Below are positions 1-12,149 of a DNA stretch of 64,000 bases, in pieces. Position 1 is the stretch's first letter. Every line of letters begins with the position of its first letter. The notes under the pieces were generated by a model. It did not search any database, had not been told where the DNA came from, and saw only the letters and a list, made by a program, of their open reading frames with translations. This stretch comes from Pocillopora verrucosa (Eukaryota; Cnidaria; Anthozoa; Scleractinia; Pocilloporidae). The stretch covers positions 30,948,131 to 31,012,130 of the forward strand of contig NC_089315.1 in NCBI RefSeq assembly GCF_036669915.1, in the 5' to 3' direction. The position numbers and the translations under genes are program-made.

Positions 1-2021
1 TTGAATACAAATATCCAAGGCCGAAGTCTACTCGTTTCTGTGAAACCTCAAACAAAACAGACAGTAAGCACTTCCCTGAGATAACTCGTAATAGATTTAG
101 AAAGCTATCACTATGCCCCCTCTGCCCTCTCTCTTCTGCAACAATACCTGTTCTCTGTCCCATCCCGCCTTACCTCTTCTCTCAAGAAAGGTTCGCCATG
201 TTGGCATAGATATAAATTCCCGGGCACTAGTAGTTTTTTGAAGGTAACAATTTCTAAATATAAAACTTAACCTTTTGCGTGAAATACATGTACATCTATA
301 TAAAGCTGACGTGATATTATAACATCTTTTTCCAGGAGCTTGTGTCAGAAAAGTGAAAGACTATTTTATCCAGGGAGTACTGAACTGTTCCCAATCATGT
401 CCTCCACCTTGCAAGTAAGAAAAATTATTTACCTTTTTTTTACGTTCGCAGACGCTCAATTTGAGTCCTGAAAGTAAACCCAGATTGCTCAAAGTAATGT
501 AGATTAAAAAGACCTTTGTATTCTGTTAATTTATTTTTAAGACGTATTGTTTTTGACGTTTCGGTAACATAATCAATATTCAGTTACAGGTACACAGTTC
601 CTGGTCTCATTTTGAATTTAAATTTATTTCAGGGAGAGCACATTCAAATTCACTACATCTTACTCGTTGTGGCCGACCACAAGTTCGGAGGTCGGTATAC
701 ATTCATGGAGCTTACATATTTTAAGAAGTAACTTCTATTTTTTTATTTTTCAATATTTTTCCAAATGTATCATTCCAACCTTGAACAAAGTTTTCACTTT
801 ATTTATATTTTCACTCGTTTTTCGGAATATCGAGAACCCAAAACCGCACGGGACGTTTTAATTAGTAAATTTACTTAAATTACTCACATCAAATGAAAGG
901 TTTATCAGGTCTCAAATACACCTTTGTGATATCATACCAGAAAATTAACTTCATATCCTTCCAACTCATTGCAAGGTCATTTCAATTTTCTAAAATGAAA
1001 ATCTGTGATCATATCTTTCGATAACTACAAGCGCTGTGATTGGTACTTTAAGTAAGTGTTGTGGTGTAAGTTATGTATCCTTGCTTCTTCCTGTTTGATA
1101 TATGTTTGGGGAAACGCATGATCCGTAACTTACAGTTCGAAGTGTTTATCTTCTTTTCAATCCACGGGCACTAGAAATTCTATAGAGCGAAATTGAAGGC
1201 CAGGAATAAGGAGGTGGACGGAGAATCCGACGACTTTAGGTAACATTATAATTAGATTGTACTTATAACTGTTGTACAACTCTTTCTAATTGGGATTCAT
1301 TTGCAGGCGCCACTGGCAATAAAGAGAAACGAAAATCAAATTAAATTTATGATGTCATATATCTTACTCTAAACTTGATAACATCATGAGACTGCCAAAG
1401 CTTTTAATTGTTGCTTTTTAGGAAACACATTCTCAAAGTAAATGTATTCTTTGAAGAACTGAATTACGAAGTTATTTCGGAGGATCCGGCGTATGAGGTA
1501 AGTGATGAAATCTGAGGATCAATATCAGTATCTAAGCAAATGCATACCTACCCCTCCCCCTTAACCAACGTTAACCCTATGTTATCACTTGGTTATTGTT
1601 GGGCTTGGGGATGGGTGGGTCCACGGTTCCTAAGATACTGACATTAATAAAAATTTACTTATAGATCTATAATTGGCATGATTACTGGAAATTTGCCATC
1701 GACGATAACCTGACCATTCAACTCGCCAATCGGAAAGGGATCTAACGAATCATATATTTTTGATTAGTTCAGACATTTTAGCTTGACATACATAATTACT
1801 TCAAGTGGCATTAAACGCAAAATTTGATTTGTTTGCAGCTGCCAAGTTTTATGTCAGACCTCGGAGGATCACTTGGTCTTTGGATAGGAATGTCCGTTTT
1901 GACGTTTGCCGAAATCTTGGAGCTGATTTTACTCATCTGTTATACTTTGGCTCGAAAGCTGAAAAATAGAGTGGATGCCAGGTCATCAACTGTCGCTGTT
2001 GAAATGTTCCAACCAGAGTAA
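1..2021 (+). CDS. DEG/ENaC (ASIC-like) channel subunit 1, 3' part
   Basis: C-terminal part (about 173 aa) of a sodium-channel subunit of the plasma membrane; the 5' exons lie before the window. Exons assembled by splice sites and phase: 1-63, 336-414, 633-690, 1175-1239, 1422-1497, 1839-2021. All junctions keep one frame to a TAA at 2019-2021. Visible features are the extracellular cysteine stretch ending in CPPPC at the 336-414 exon, the SYSLWP motif in the next exon, the palm segment FFEELNYEVI, and the second membrane segment with SDLGG followed by the filter G-M-S. The cytoplasmic tail is short (about 30 residues). The exon lengths 79, 58 and 76 equal those of the neighbouring inverted gene, so it belongs to the same local duplication. 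A possible AATAAA lies at 2353. Family is certain; ligand or gating stimulus cannot be told. Confidence 0.9.
1518..1650. repeat. Foldback (MITE-like) element, copy 1
   Basis: An imperfect palindrome: the left end reads caatatcagtatct and the right end agatactgacatta, with pyrimidine-rich then purine-rich inner arms. It lies in the last intron of the first channel gene. It is the diverged relative of the element at 31283-31414. Confidence 0.7.
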
Positions 2022-2635
2022 TGATACCCAGTGGTCGAAAAGTGATTCCTAACTGTAATTTCATGTCGGCAGTTTTTGGCGATTAACTTAGTCTAGTTCG
2101 AATGATTTACGGGTAACAAAGCACAGTTGCCTAAACAGGACGTAGTTTACGCTTTTATTTCAGTAGATGGACAGTTGTTATTTCTCTAAAACATAATATG
2201 TATGTAGTTAGCCGTCGCCGACGACCGAAGATCTATAGAAAGCCAGTAAATATAGTTGAACAAGAAGAAGAGCTACCTTGTAAATACGAAGTAGACTGGT
2301 TTCGTTTCAATATGCTTTTTTTCTTTAATTAAACATTCACGACTAACATGAGAATAAAGCTAAATTGAATAACTAGTAAAGTTTGCAGAACAGGTTACCA
2401 GTGAAAAATCAGTAACAAGCCGCATGCATCTCAGCCTCATTTTGCATATTATTGACTACTTTAAGCCTAGCGATAACACTTTAATCTCTGATTAAGTATG
2501 TTGTCATTTAAATTAATATAAGGTTTATTTTCCCCTTAAAATTTCAAAATCGAACCAGCTTCGGCCCTTTCAATATCTATTTGATTTATATATGGTAGGA
2601 TTACGGATAAAATATATTGTTTTCTAAAGATGCAA
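2022..2635. other. 3' flank of channel 1, no gene seen
   Basis: AT-rich sequence after the stop of the first channel gene, presumably its 3' UTR and spacer. A canonical AATAAA sits at 2353-2358. I see no other coding signal. Confidence 0.5.
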
Positions 2636-3540
2636 ATATACCTGTTTCAGTTTATTCGTATAGGTAATCACATGATTTCGAGTGTAATTTGGAATAAATA
2701 AGCATGAGTTAATTTTTTTAAAAATTTTGTTAAAAATTAACAAGTGCTTGTGTATTCCAAATTGCACGAGAAAAATCATGTGATTACGTGTTAATAATAT
2801 ACATGGAAAAATACGAGATGGCTTATCATAATTAAACATAAGCAAAGCGCACGCATCAAGTGCAAAAATAATGTATTCAAACCGTGCGTTCGGTCAAAAC
2901 AACCGCGTACGATCAAAACAATAATATGCAATGATATCTTCACATCTTTAAGGTGCAAAAACGTTCAAAGTCCAGCTAAACAGTTCAAGGAATTGTTCAG
3001 CCTGTGTCCGAATCACTTTCGATGAAATGGAATCGTCGTTTCCGAGGTTTTACCATGTTTGTTTTTAATTTCGGCTTTGGATCGCTCGAGCAAAGTGTTA
3101 AGCTGGGTCGGCTCGTAATTTTCGATTTCCTCGGCAATTCCCTTCCCTAAACACCCCTTTTTCCAAACCGACAACCAAAAACCCCCAGAGCTTTTTACAG
3201 TGTTTTCGTTGTTTAAGCTGTTTATCAGCTGCGGTGGCGAAAGAAAGCCTACTTAAAACGCCGGCCATTGTTTCGCTCGCAAATTTTCAAATTTTCAAAT
3301 TTTGTTGCGACATCCAAGGCTCGCATTTGATTGGCTATCTGTGAGTTTCTTTGATTATTGACTAATCAGAATTTCTGATTTTCTTCTTTTTTTGCACTAA
3401 ATTAACCCTCTTCTGCACTGAATTAACTCTCTTCTGCACTGAATTACCTGAAAACTGCATTTATCTTAACCAATCAGAACTGAGTAATTTTTCCATGTAT
3501 ATTATTAAAAGAAAAATATTATTTTTCTTTACGCTTAAGT
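2636..3540. repeat. Composite non-coding repeat with foldback end
   Basis: At the left is a hairpin: about 2662-2722 pairs with 2732-2788 (shared words taatcacatgatt and tttggaataaa, with their complements). The right part holds three near-copies of a unit of about 22 bp around cttctgcactgaatta at 3393-3450, and accaatcagaa-type motifs near 3350 and 3470. From memory of coral genomic sequence, the middle part resembles a high-copy dispersed element. The exact borders are a guess. Confidence 0.55.
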
Positions 3541-3708
3541 AGTTATTCTAAAGCCCCTCGTCCTTAATTTGATTTGATTTTTGGCAGTTTTGAAGCCAGA
3601 TATTAGCATGTTCTGCATCCCAGCATATGAAACTCTTTGACGCATGTGTTAGAATATGGCGAGAGTATCTTAAACTAGCACATGCTTGGTATCTTTATTG
3701 CTCTACAA

Positions 3709-6700
3709 TTAAGTCTCCTTCAATTCCAATGAGGCTGACTTCACTTTTCCCCGCGATGTGCATTTTTTGACAAGATGAGCAAACAGCAACATAAAAAATT
3801 CAATGAACTCGGCTATTGTCAGCACAGAAAATCCGATCCATAAACCGAGCTGGCCACCAATGTCGGACGCGAAATCTGCAATCTGTTTAAACAAGGGAAA
3901 AAAATGGACTTTTCAATAAGAGCAATCTTTGATCTCGGGTAAGCTATCGGTGTCGCTATCAAGGTCTTCAATCGCCTCTGTGCAGAAAATTGTCTCTTTC
4001 GATTGCATTTAACACCGACGGTATTTTAGTGCGTGACTTTTTGTTAGGCGACATGACTTGCATATAGAGAGAGTTGGTTTTAATGAGTCACTACAATAGA
4101 GATAACTTAAATTAATTTTAAATTTGCGAACCTAAGGCTCGATGCACTCATCGAGAGTCATGTCTTACCGGAGGTACACCAATGGAGATCAGTGTTACTG
4201 GTGCACATTTACACTATTCACTCCCCCAATGCAGCGAACTTTTCATTCCAATTATTTCTCGATCAGTTACGAGCTTTTCCGCATTGTTTCGGAAAAAGTT
4301 CCTCAGCACTGCCCATACGAAAAGGACTTTTGTTTGATGGTTAATGGGAAAGTTGAGCAGGGACAATGGATCATTTCTTGATACGATGAACATTGCATAC
4401 CAAACCAAACGTCAAAAATATGAATAAATGAGAAAATAAAAGTATACTCACTCCGTATGATTTTTGTTCTTTTATCATTTCAACGTTAAGTTCTTCGAAG
4501 AAAATTTGTACCTTCAACACATTTTTCCTGTAGATTTAATGCAGAAATATTGAATGTCAGAAAATTTGCATCAATTTCTATAATCGTCTCGCCGTACCTA
4601 ACATGCAATTTGAAGAACATTATAAACCAGGCTGCTATCTTACAGGAACTTTTGCGGGAGACTATTCCTCACCTGAGAGAGTCAAAATCTGACCAAACGA
4701 ATTTCCCGCGCTTCTCGAGCTCATCTTGGTAGAATACCTGGAAAAACAAATCAATTTAGTTCGTTTACCTCTAATAAATTTTGGTCCAACCACTTTTTAA
4801 ACACCTAAAATCACAAACTGCAATTAGCAACCTCGTAATTTTCCGAAGGCCAAACAGCAAGCGATGTACTTATCTTGAACTCTTCCTGGCTGTAAGAAAA
4901 TTAATAATGATATTTCAAAGTTAATTTCTGAGGAAAATTTACCATTGTATTTAAAAAAGTGACAAGTGAAAATGATAAGCTAACGAAAATTACGACAGAT
5001 TTAATTTTCACAGAATAGATTTCATTATACCTGCATGGAGGGGGACAAGAGCTGCTGCAATTTAGTTTGTTGTCCCGGTACTGCTTCTGTAACTTGTTGA
5101 GGCAGCCAACTGCAGATGAAAAAATGGCAACACTGTGAAACAAAGCCGGAAAGATTGCTCTTTTTCTACCTGCTTCAGTTTCAAGTATAGTTTAATGTTC
5201 TAATTCCTTCGCAGATGATTGTGCTGCTGGAAAAGATCAAGTGATTGTAGAAGACATAATGAAAAAAAAACTTAAAAGGGAAACTGAATTAAAACGTTAT
5301 CATTGTGTAACAGACCATCAGAAGTGTGAACTTACTAGTGGTTTTATTGGTAATATCACAAACTGGATTTTTGTCCACAGGAAATCTGTACTCCATACAT
5401 CCACACTGTAAAAACTGACTGTCGGCTAAGCATGACTCCTTACAGGCCTGAGATTGAAAAAGGGAGATCACTTTATTCCATGACAAAGTAACATTAACTC
5501 TCTCACCCCCATGTGTGACCAAGACAGAATTTGTCCTCAAAAAATCAATACAAAATCGAGCAGAAAGTATTTGAGAATCAAGAAACAAATAAGTTAGGTG
5601 ATTATTGATTGATCCAATACCAAATTCTTCGAACCAACATCGTTAGAATAGTATGGCACACTGGGCTAGGAAAGAGTTAAGTCTTTGAATTAAGTGAAAA
5701 CCTTAAGACAAAATTATGCTCTCAATCAAGGATTGATTCAACCTGTAATGATTCTTCCTCTAAAGCTGTCACAATTGGTCTGGCTTATTACTTTTCTGAT
5801 TTGTTTCAGCTGTAGATGATGATTGGTCATTTTATCTCGTTTTCTGAAGAGGAATTGAATATCGTCTTCAGAAAGGACAAATATTAATAGCACCCCCCCC
5901 CCCCCCCACCACGTCATGGCCCAGTCCAAATTCCCACATCGACGAGATGTGCCTGATTTCACATTTGCGCCACGAATGATATACTGAACTCAAGCGGTCC
6001 ACTGTTGGCAAGCTCAAAAACCAAAAGTAGAAATTAACTGAGAGGGAAGGACACCAATTGATATCAGCTCTCACTTACGGTTGATGAGTATGTGGCGTTA
6101 AACATTCTGGTGTACAAGTTCGACTTGTCAATTGAGGAGTTTTTATGACATCGATTGTTATTGAATGGATCCTGTCTTTCGATCATGACCTAGCACATAG
6201 AAAAAAGGTTTTAGAAAACAGCACATAGAAAGAAGTTTTAAGAGACGAACAAACAAACGCCAATTAACTAACCCGTTGTAATTTTTTTGTATTGACAAGA
6301 AAATGCCTGACAAAGTCTCATCGCTTAGCATCTACGTCACATTCACTTTGCGAAAATAAGAGAGAAAAGGCATCTTCCGCTAATAACCTTACACCGATAC
6401 ATCTTGGAGCAACGACTCAGAAATGTCTCCTCCATCGTAGAATTAGTTTACCTTTCTCAAACCAATTGACGTGGCGAACCCTACAGGTATGCTTAAGCCT
6501 CTCTCCATTGGAAATGGCATATATCCCTGACTTGAAATATCAAGTCTGATACCAGCTTCTGGTGTTAATTGATTGAGGTACTGGTCTTGTTCCACGTTTA
6601 TCTCAAGATTTAGCCCTAAATTAAGAGAAAATATGGTTACAAATTGTAGCTTGGTAACTGAGCCATATCAATGGCTTCGTGATTTGGTCCGATGAATAAA

Positions 6701-9213
6701 GGGGGAAGAAACCGTGATGCTTCGTCGGTGGGAAGTGTATAACAAGGCAGTTTGATTTTATTAACAGATTTGGTAAAATAAATTGACCGCCCTATGGAGA
6801 TTCTAAAGCTGGCATTTCGAGCGTTCGTCCTTTGTAATTAGCTCTAACGAAGGGCTAGTGCTTGAAACGTCTGCTTTGGAATTTCTTTACGACGGCCAAT
6901 TTACATTATCAACTTAGTCGATATAACCAAATTATCTAATTTTAACAGAGGTTATACTCTAAGTACTGATAGACTAAGAAAGTGCTTCATCGACTGACTC
7001 ACTAACTCACTGACGCGTCAGTGACTGACCTAAGAATGGGACGGCTGACTGACTGAGTGACGCACGGACAAAGCAACTACTTGTCTGCTCCAAAGATCAC
7101 GAATCTTGAGCAAACTGGAAAAGGGAGTCACTTACCATGTGTGGGCCCAGCTTTGTTGGACTTAATCACGGGGCTGTTAGATCCCGAGCTTGTTAAGCCG
7201 CTGTTAAAAAGGAAGCAATTGCCGTACTTGTAGTGCCAAAATTTGGTCCAGAAATTTCCTGTGAAATTGCTAAGGGGAGAGACAATAAAAAAGACTAACA
7301 TCATATCATTTCAAAGCTGGGTGTAAAGTGTACAAGTTAATCCAGTTAGAGGTGCATTTTCCTCTGGGACTTGAGTCGCCTTCAACAATTTACGCAACAT
7401 TCAGATTTAAGAATTCTCATGTGAGAACACAGCTGAGCCATGAAAGTCTCGTTAGGTCACAAATTTCTGAGCAGTCTAAGGTTTTACTTACATAATTCAC
7501 GTGGTATGCTACAATTACCTGCAAGAAACACCACGATAAGTGCAGGACAAAATCATGTCTTCGAACTGATGACCCAAATTTGAAAGATAATCTTCGTCTT
7601 TTCCAGCCAACAAAAGAGAAACTTTTTCACTTGCGAAATATTCTTCATCAAGATTTTCTGGATCTTCCACGTCGTCGTCTCCCCAGTAATCAAAATCTTC
7701 ATCGTAATCTGAGTAAAAGTCTGTTGGGGTTGGACCGTACGTGGTTGGCACTGCATCATCGTTTGCTCGAGAGGAAGTGGAGTTCGACGACGAATCTAAA
7801 CATCAATAGGAGGCATGAGTTAGTGTTTCATAAGAGAATGGAAAAACTCACCGTCCCTTCACGCCAAAATGTGAGAGAAAAGAACTTCAAAGAAAGGCTT
7901 CTTACACAAGGGAAAGCGATTACAGAATATGCATCTTTGCCAGGCATTATACCAACTAGAGGTATACTCCTTTCAGTTGCCGGACAGGAACCTTTCAGTT
8001 GCCGGTCAGGAACCTTTCTGGGTTGTCTGCAAACTCCTCATAATTACCAGCAAACCACTATGAGATGTTGCAAAACTCTTCTAAATTGTCGAAAAACTAC
8101 TCTAAATTGTTGTCAAACCTCTACGAGTTGTTATCGAACTCCTTTGAGTTGTCGGTTAAATCCTCAGAGTTGTTGGAAAACTCCTATGAGATGTCAACAA
8201 ACTTCTTAGAGTTGTTAGCAAACTCCAAAGAACTGTTGAAAATCTCCTTTGATTTGTCGGCAAGCACGTCAGAGTTTTCGGAGGAGAAATCGTTTTCCCT
8301 TGTACTTGTGGATATATATGACCAAGTTAAACTATATTTCATTTTTCTTTTCCTTGCTATGAAACTCTATGTATTAATTGACTTAAAGTATTACTTTGCT
8401 TTTTAATAGTGTCGAGGAGGTCAGTGAAGTTGCTTTCCTCAAGTGCGTCGTACTTGATAGCATTGAAGTTGCATAATGTGACAGTGGGGAATGGAAGGCT
8501 CTGGAAAAAAATTAGTTTTAAAGTAATGAACATCAAATTTTGCAAAACTTAGAGCATTGAAAAAAGGCACGGGCTATAATAGAGTAACGGAACTTTCTTT
8601 TGATCCCTTGCTAAATTCTTTTCGCTCTTCCGCTGAATTCCTGGAGCTGGTGTATCGTTTTTAATTAGGAATTATATAAACATGATATCAATGATAAACA
8701 ACCGAAGCTAGTCCACGGAATACCAATGAAAGCTGAAAATGGAATAATGAGACGGAAGATAACAACGTAGGAACATTTCAAGTTGACATATTCCATGATC
8801 ATAAATTCTCAGCTTGAGAATGACTGCGCACGACAAGACCGTTTGCTACTATCGCTTAAGTTGAAATCGTTTTATGTCTCCACCAATTCTTATTCTTGTA
8901 ACTTAATATCCACTTAGCTCTTAATCCTTACCGTGTCAGACTGCAGTGACACGAGTGTGACCAGCGGTCTACTCTGGTATTTCTCAAAAAGTGTCAAAAC
9001 CTGAAAGCACAGCACCACGATGGCTGCAATAAACAACAAACTCCAGAACGCCTTGCGAATCCACTGTTTTGAGGACATGATCCTCTCAAAGCCATGCGCA
9101 GATGTATAACCACAGAAGTCTGTGGTCAGAGACGTGAAAGTATCCACACTCTTCTGCTCCTCTTTCGTTTTCACCCACCCCTGCTGATCCATGCCTGCTT
9201 TAGGTTGTTTCAT
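3709..9213 (-). CDS. DEG/ENaC (ASIC-like) channel subunit 2
   Basis: Complete sodium-channel subunit, 545 aa, on the minus strand. Coding exons in transcript order: 8932-9213, 8395-8500, 7519-7795, 7136-7269, 6452-6615, 6079-6189, 5336-5447, 5031-5109, 4832-4889, 4673-4737, 4452-4527, 3709-3882. Lengths sum to 1638 nt with every phase matching. The N-terminal cytosolic part carries the His-Gly gating motif (residues 40-41), then TM1 at about 54-74, then FPTVTLCN. The finger region (about 155-182) is very acidic, unlike the neighbours. The ectodomain has YGNC, ATSIGLRK, several spaced cysteines and a CPPPC element. TM2 has SDIGG and the filter G-F-S (505-507). An acceptor-like ttttcag ends 9 nt before the ATG, so a 5' UTR intron is likely. 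The reversed AATAAA is only 10 nt past the stop. Trimeric assembly is family knowledge. Confidence 0.92.
6830..6962. repeat. Dispersed repeat with core cgaagggcta..gaaacgtc
   Basis: Partial copy, in an intron of the second channel gene, of the same dispersed repeat found at 17820-17950, 28487-29286 and 43620-43795. The shared parts are the core cgaagggctagtgcttgaaa and the following acggccaatttacattatca. Confidence 0.6.
8031..8282. repeat. 21-bp minisatellite, 12 degenerate units
   Basis: Twelve consecutive 21-nt units, consensus close to aaactcctatgagttgttgg plus one base, in the second intron of the minus-strand channel gene. Because 21 is a multiple of 3, two plus-strand frames stay open over the array; one encodes a leucine-containing heptad of the type N-S-x-E-L-L-x. 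Just upstream (about 7971-8012) a different 20-bp unit, cctttcagttgccgg, occurs twice. It is most likely non-coding. Confidence 0.75.
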
Positions 9214-12090
9214 TCCTTTCTTCTGAAAACAAGTTTATTCAAGGTTACACTGAAGAAAATATTGTTTTCAAGAGGATATTTCGAGTCAGCTATACCGAGG
9301 TCTTTGATGATACCCTACAAGATCACTCTTTCGTCGAAAGTAATTCGTGCAATCATTTAATTCTACTCTGACGACGAATGGCCTGTTTCGTTCTTATAAG
9401 CGTTGTATACGTTTCTTATTTTCAAGTCTGTCAAGCAGAAATTTCTTTTTTTCTGCTACGTTTTTCCTAATTTGAATGCTGCTACCATCTGAGGACATAT
9501 GCACCGACTGCCTCTCGAGACACTTTTGTTCCTTGATTTCTAAATGCTCTTGACAAAACATTGATCCAGCAACAGTACCATGGTCAGCAACGATGAGCAG
9601 CGTGCAGTCCAACCCACAACTACGGTTATTAACATAACACTAACAACTAACAGTCAGTGAGGTCAGGATAAATAAATAATCGTAACTCAAAGGCAGAAAT
9701 GCAAAAAAAAACAAAGAAATTATGTTTAGTTGAATGCTCTGTAGATAAGAAATACGATGCGAACGCGGATAATTAGAGTTGAAGACAAAACTATCCAGAC
9801 TACACAAATGACATTCAAACGGATTCCCAGCCTTCCTTTTTCAATGCCGCAAATGGAGACCCTAGCTAATTCCCGCCTAACCTTTCGTCTACTACCTTGG
9901 GCAGATCTTTAATCGGTTACATGTAACACGAAAGACAAAAAACAGTGATTTCTATTTGCAAAGCGAGAATAGTTGATAATATTTGTGAAGTCACAAATCA
10001 GGATATAGTTGTTTATCAATCTGTGCATTTTAATTTATTTCCATAGGGGGTTTTGTATAAAGACAGGTTGCCTAGAAATAAAAATGCTCTTGTAACAATG
10101 CTCGGTAATTTCTTTCTTATTCAGAGTATTTGATGTTTTGATACAAAATGATTACGAAAGAGTTAACACCTCGTACGTTCAAACCCGTGATTATGAACGT
10201 TCAGATGTTATTGTACATAAGTCACTCCATCATCTTATCATTAAACCTAATCAGTTACTGACCCACAACATGCATTTATAGCCTATTTGAAATAATTGTA
10301 GCAGTTGTTCAGCGATTCAATGAGCAATGTTGAAGTTGCCTTGATGCACGAGGTACTTAACATATGTACTGACCAAAGTATATACGTAAGCGGTAATTTT
10401 AAATTATGTCAAAGTTTAAAGTAGTCAAAATGGCCTTCATCATGTGTACAAGTCAGCAAACATACTTGCCATTTCGGTTTTACTTGACAAAACATCGTTA
10501 AAATGTCTACTATGTTGTCTGGAGAAGACATTACCATCTTACGCAATTTACGAGCATAATGCTGTTGGCAAAGCCAGATCAACAAAACATGAATTCCGAC
10601 AAGATAGAAATATGATTTTTATTTGTGAAATGACTCTCGTGCACAATTTCACGATCATGGTGCAATTAATCTGAGCTGCATGTGTTGACGCACAGTGATG
10701 ATAATCTGTAAGATGAACAATTCAACTTTGCACGAATCGGTAAAACCAAATTAAAGCCTCTGTTCAGAGGTTACTAAAATCCTCAAGCCAGATCACCAAC
10801 AGCCATTCGAATGGCATGAAGCATTTCTCTGAGAAACCGAAATTGTTGCGAGCTGATCTTTTATGACTTATTAACCGCTAAAAGAGCAAGTCTTAGAGTA
10901 ACACAAATTAACGAACAGTTAAGTGCCTCGTGAAACCCTTCAATAGTGATGAATCTTTACTTACATCTGTCTAAGAAGGATTAAACTAAATATTTACCAT
11001 TCGTTGTCTAACGTGAACCCAGCTTTTACACCATCACGACTTTTTAAGCGCTTTGCATCTGTATGAAGGACCTTCACTCGCGGCGATTTTTGATCATCAA
11101 ATGTTTAGACTGTTTCTTCAATAAGGACGGTTCACGCTTCTTGACAACAATGTTGTTATTTGCACTTTTGAATCACTGAAGCAAAGCCGCCTCAAAAGAT
11201 TCAATGGATGGCAAACAAATGACTTTATTATTGACAGTGTTATAATGAGCCTGGTCAGAATAATAATGAATTAATTGTATTCAGTGATATTTGGCCCCAA
11301 AATTTCTGTTGATTCATTGAGCTTTTTGTCCTTGCACTTTTCTGCGTACTCCATCTCTTCAGTTCCCTTTGAAAAATTAGGCCCAGAAATAAACATTTCT
11401 GATAGAAAGAAACCGGATCGTCCCCTTCCGTATATTTCAATTACATTTTGCTGGGCATTGTTAACTTTGTTTTCGTATTTCAGTGAAAACAGCTGCCTTT
11501 TTTAATAAACACAGGACTATTTTTAACGAGATTCACAAAAATTAATATACGTGTTTCCTTTTTCCTGGTTCACAGAATAGTGCCCTTCCCTCCAACGTTC
11601 GCTAAAAAAAGGATTTATTGCTATTTCAACGTTCACAGAACTTGTTGATAGTAGTGGTCATTAGAAATATAGCGAGAGTTCTTCAATTATTTAGTAGTTT
11701 CACGAAAAAACATTTACGTATGACTATTCAGAAGGTAAAAGTCGTCAAAAACAAAAATAAATTGATACTATGGTTGATGGTTCTGTTTATAATACACACT
11801 TCAACCTTCCGACCAGTTTAGTGTCACGAATAAGGCCGTGAAATCAGTTTTAGTCATTATTTTCAGCTTACACATTTCGCAATATTCCTAGTTGAAATTT
11901 TGGTGAAATTGACAAGAATGTCTCTCTAAATACATAAGTATTTTGTTATAAACTCAATTGCAGTTCCTCGAGTCGAAAGGTGATAATGAATATTTAAAAC
12001 GAAGTTCGGTGAGATATAAAAGAATATTTACTCACGCGTAATTACCTTCTCAGAAGCTGTTTTGATCTTTCAGATGGTTTGATATTCTTA
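9214..12090. other. Intergenic, no gene recognised
   Basis: Start of a 9.5 kb spacer between the divergently oriented second and third channel genes. The first bases (9214-9222) are probably 5' UTR of the second gene, preceded by a splice acceptor on the minus strand. A small minus-strand frame at 9394-9612 could be part of an upstream leader exon, but I see no family in it. The rest shows only short chance frames. Confidence 0.5.
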
Positions 12091-12092
12091 AA

Positions 12093-12147
12093 ACTTTCTT
12101 CTTTTCAGTGTTTAACTCATTACGTAAAACACTGAAAAGAAGAAAGT
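12093..12147. repeat. Perfect 21-bp hairpin
   Basis: Left arm 12093-12113 (actttcttcttttcagtgtt plus t) and right arm 12127-12147 are perfect reverse complements around a 13-nt loop. There is no gene next to it. It could be the core of a small foldback element or a hairpin transcript. Confidence 0.75.
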
Positions 12148-12149
12148 GT

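Noticed and set aside
7580..8209. 209-codon plus-strand frame
   Set aside because: It runs antisense through exon 3 of the second channel gene and then into the 21-bp repeat array; its openness follows from those two facts. No family match and no splice continuity.
9394..9612. 72-codon minus-strand frame upstream of channel 2
   Set aside because: It looks somewhat protein-like but cannot be joined in frame to the N-terminal exon and lacks any known motif; at best a leader exon.
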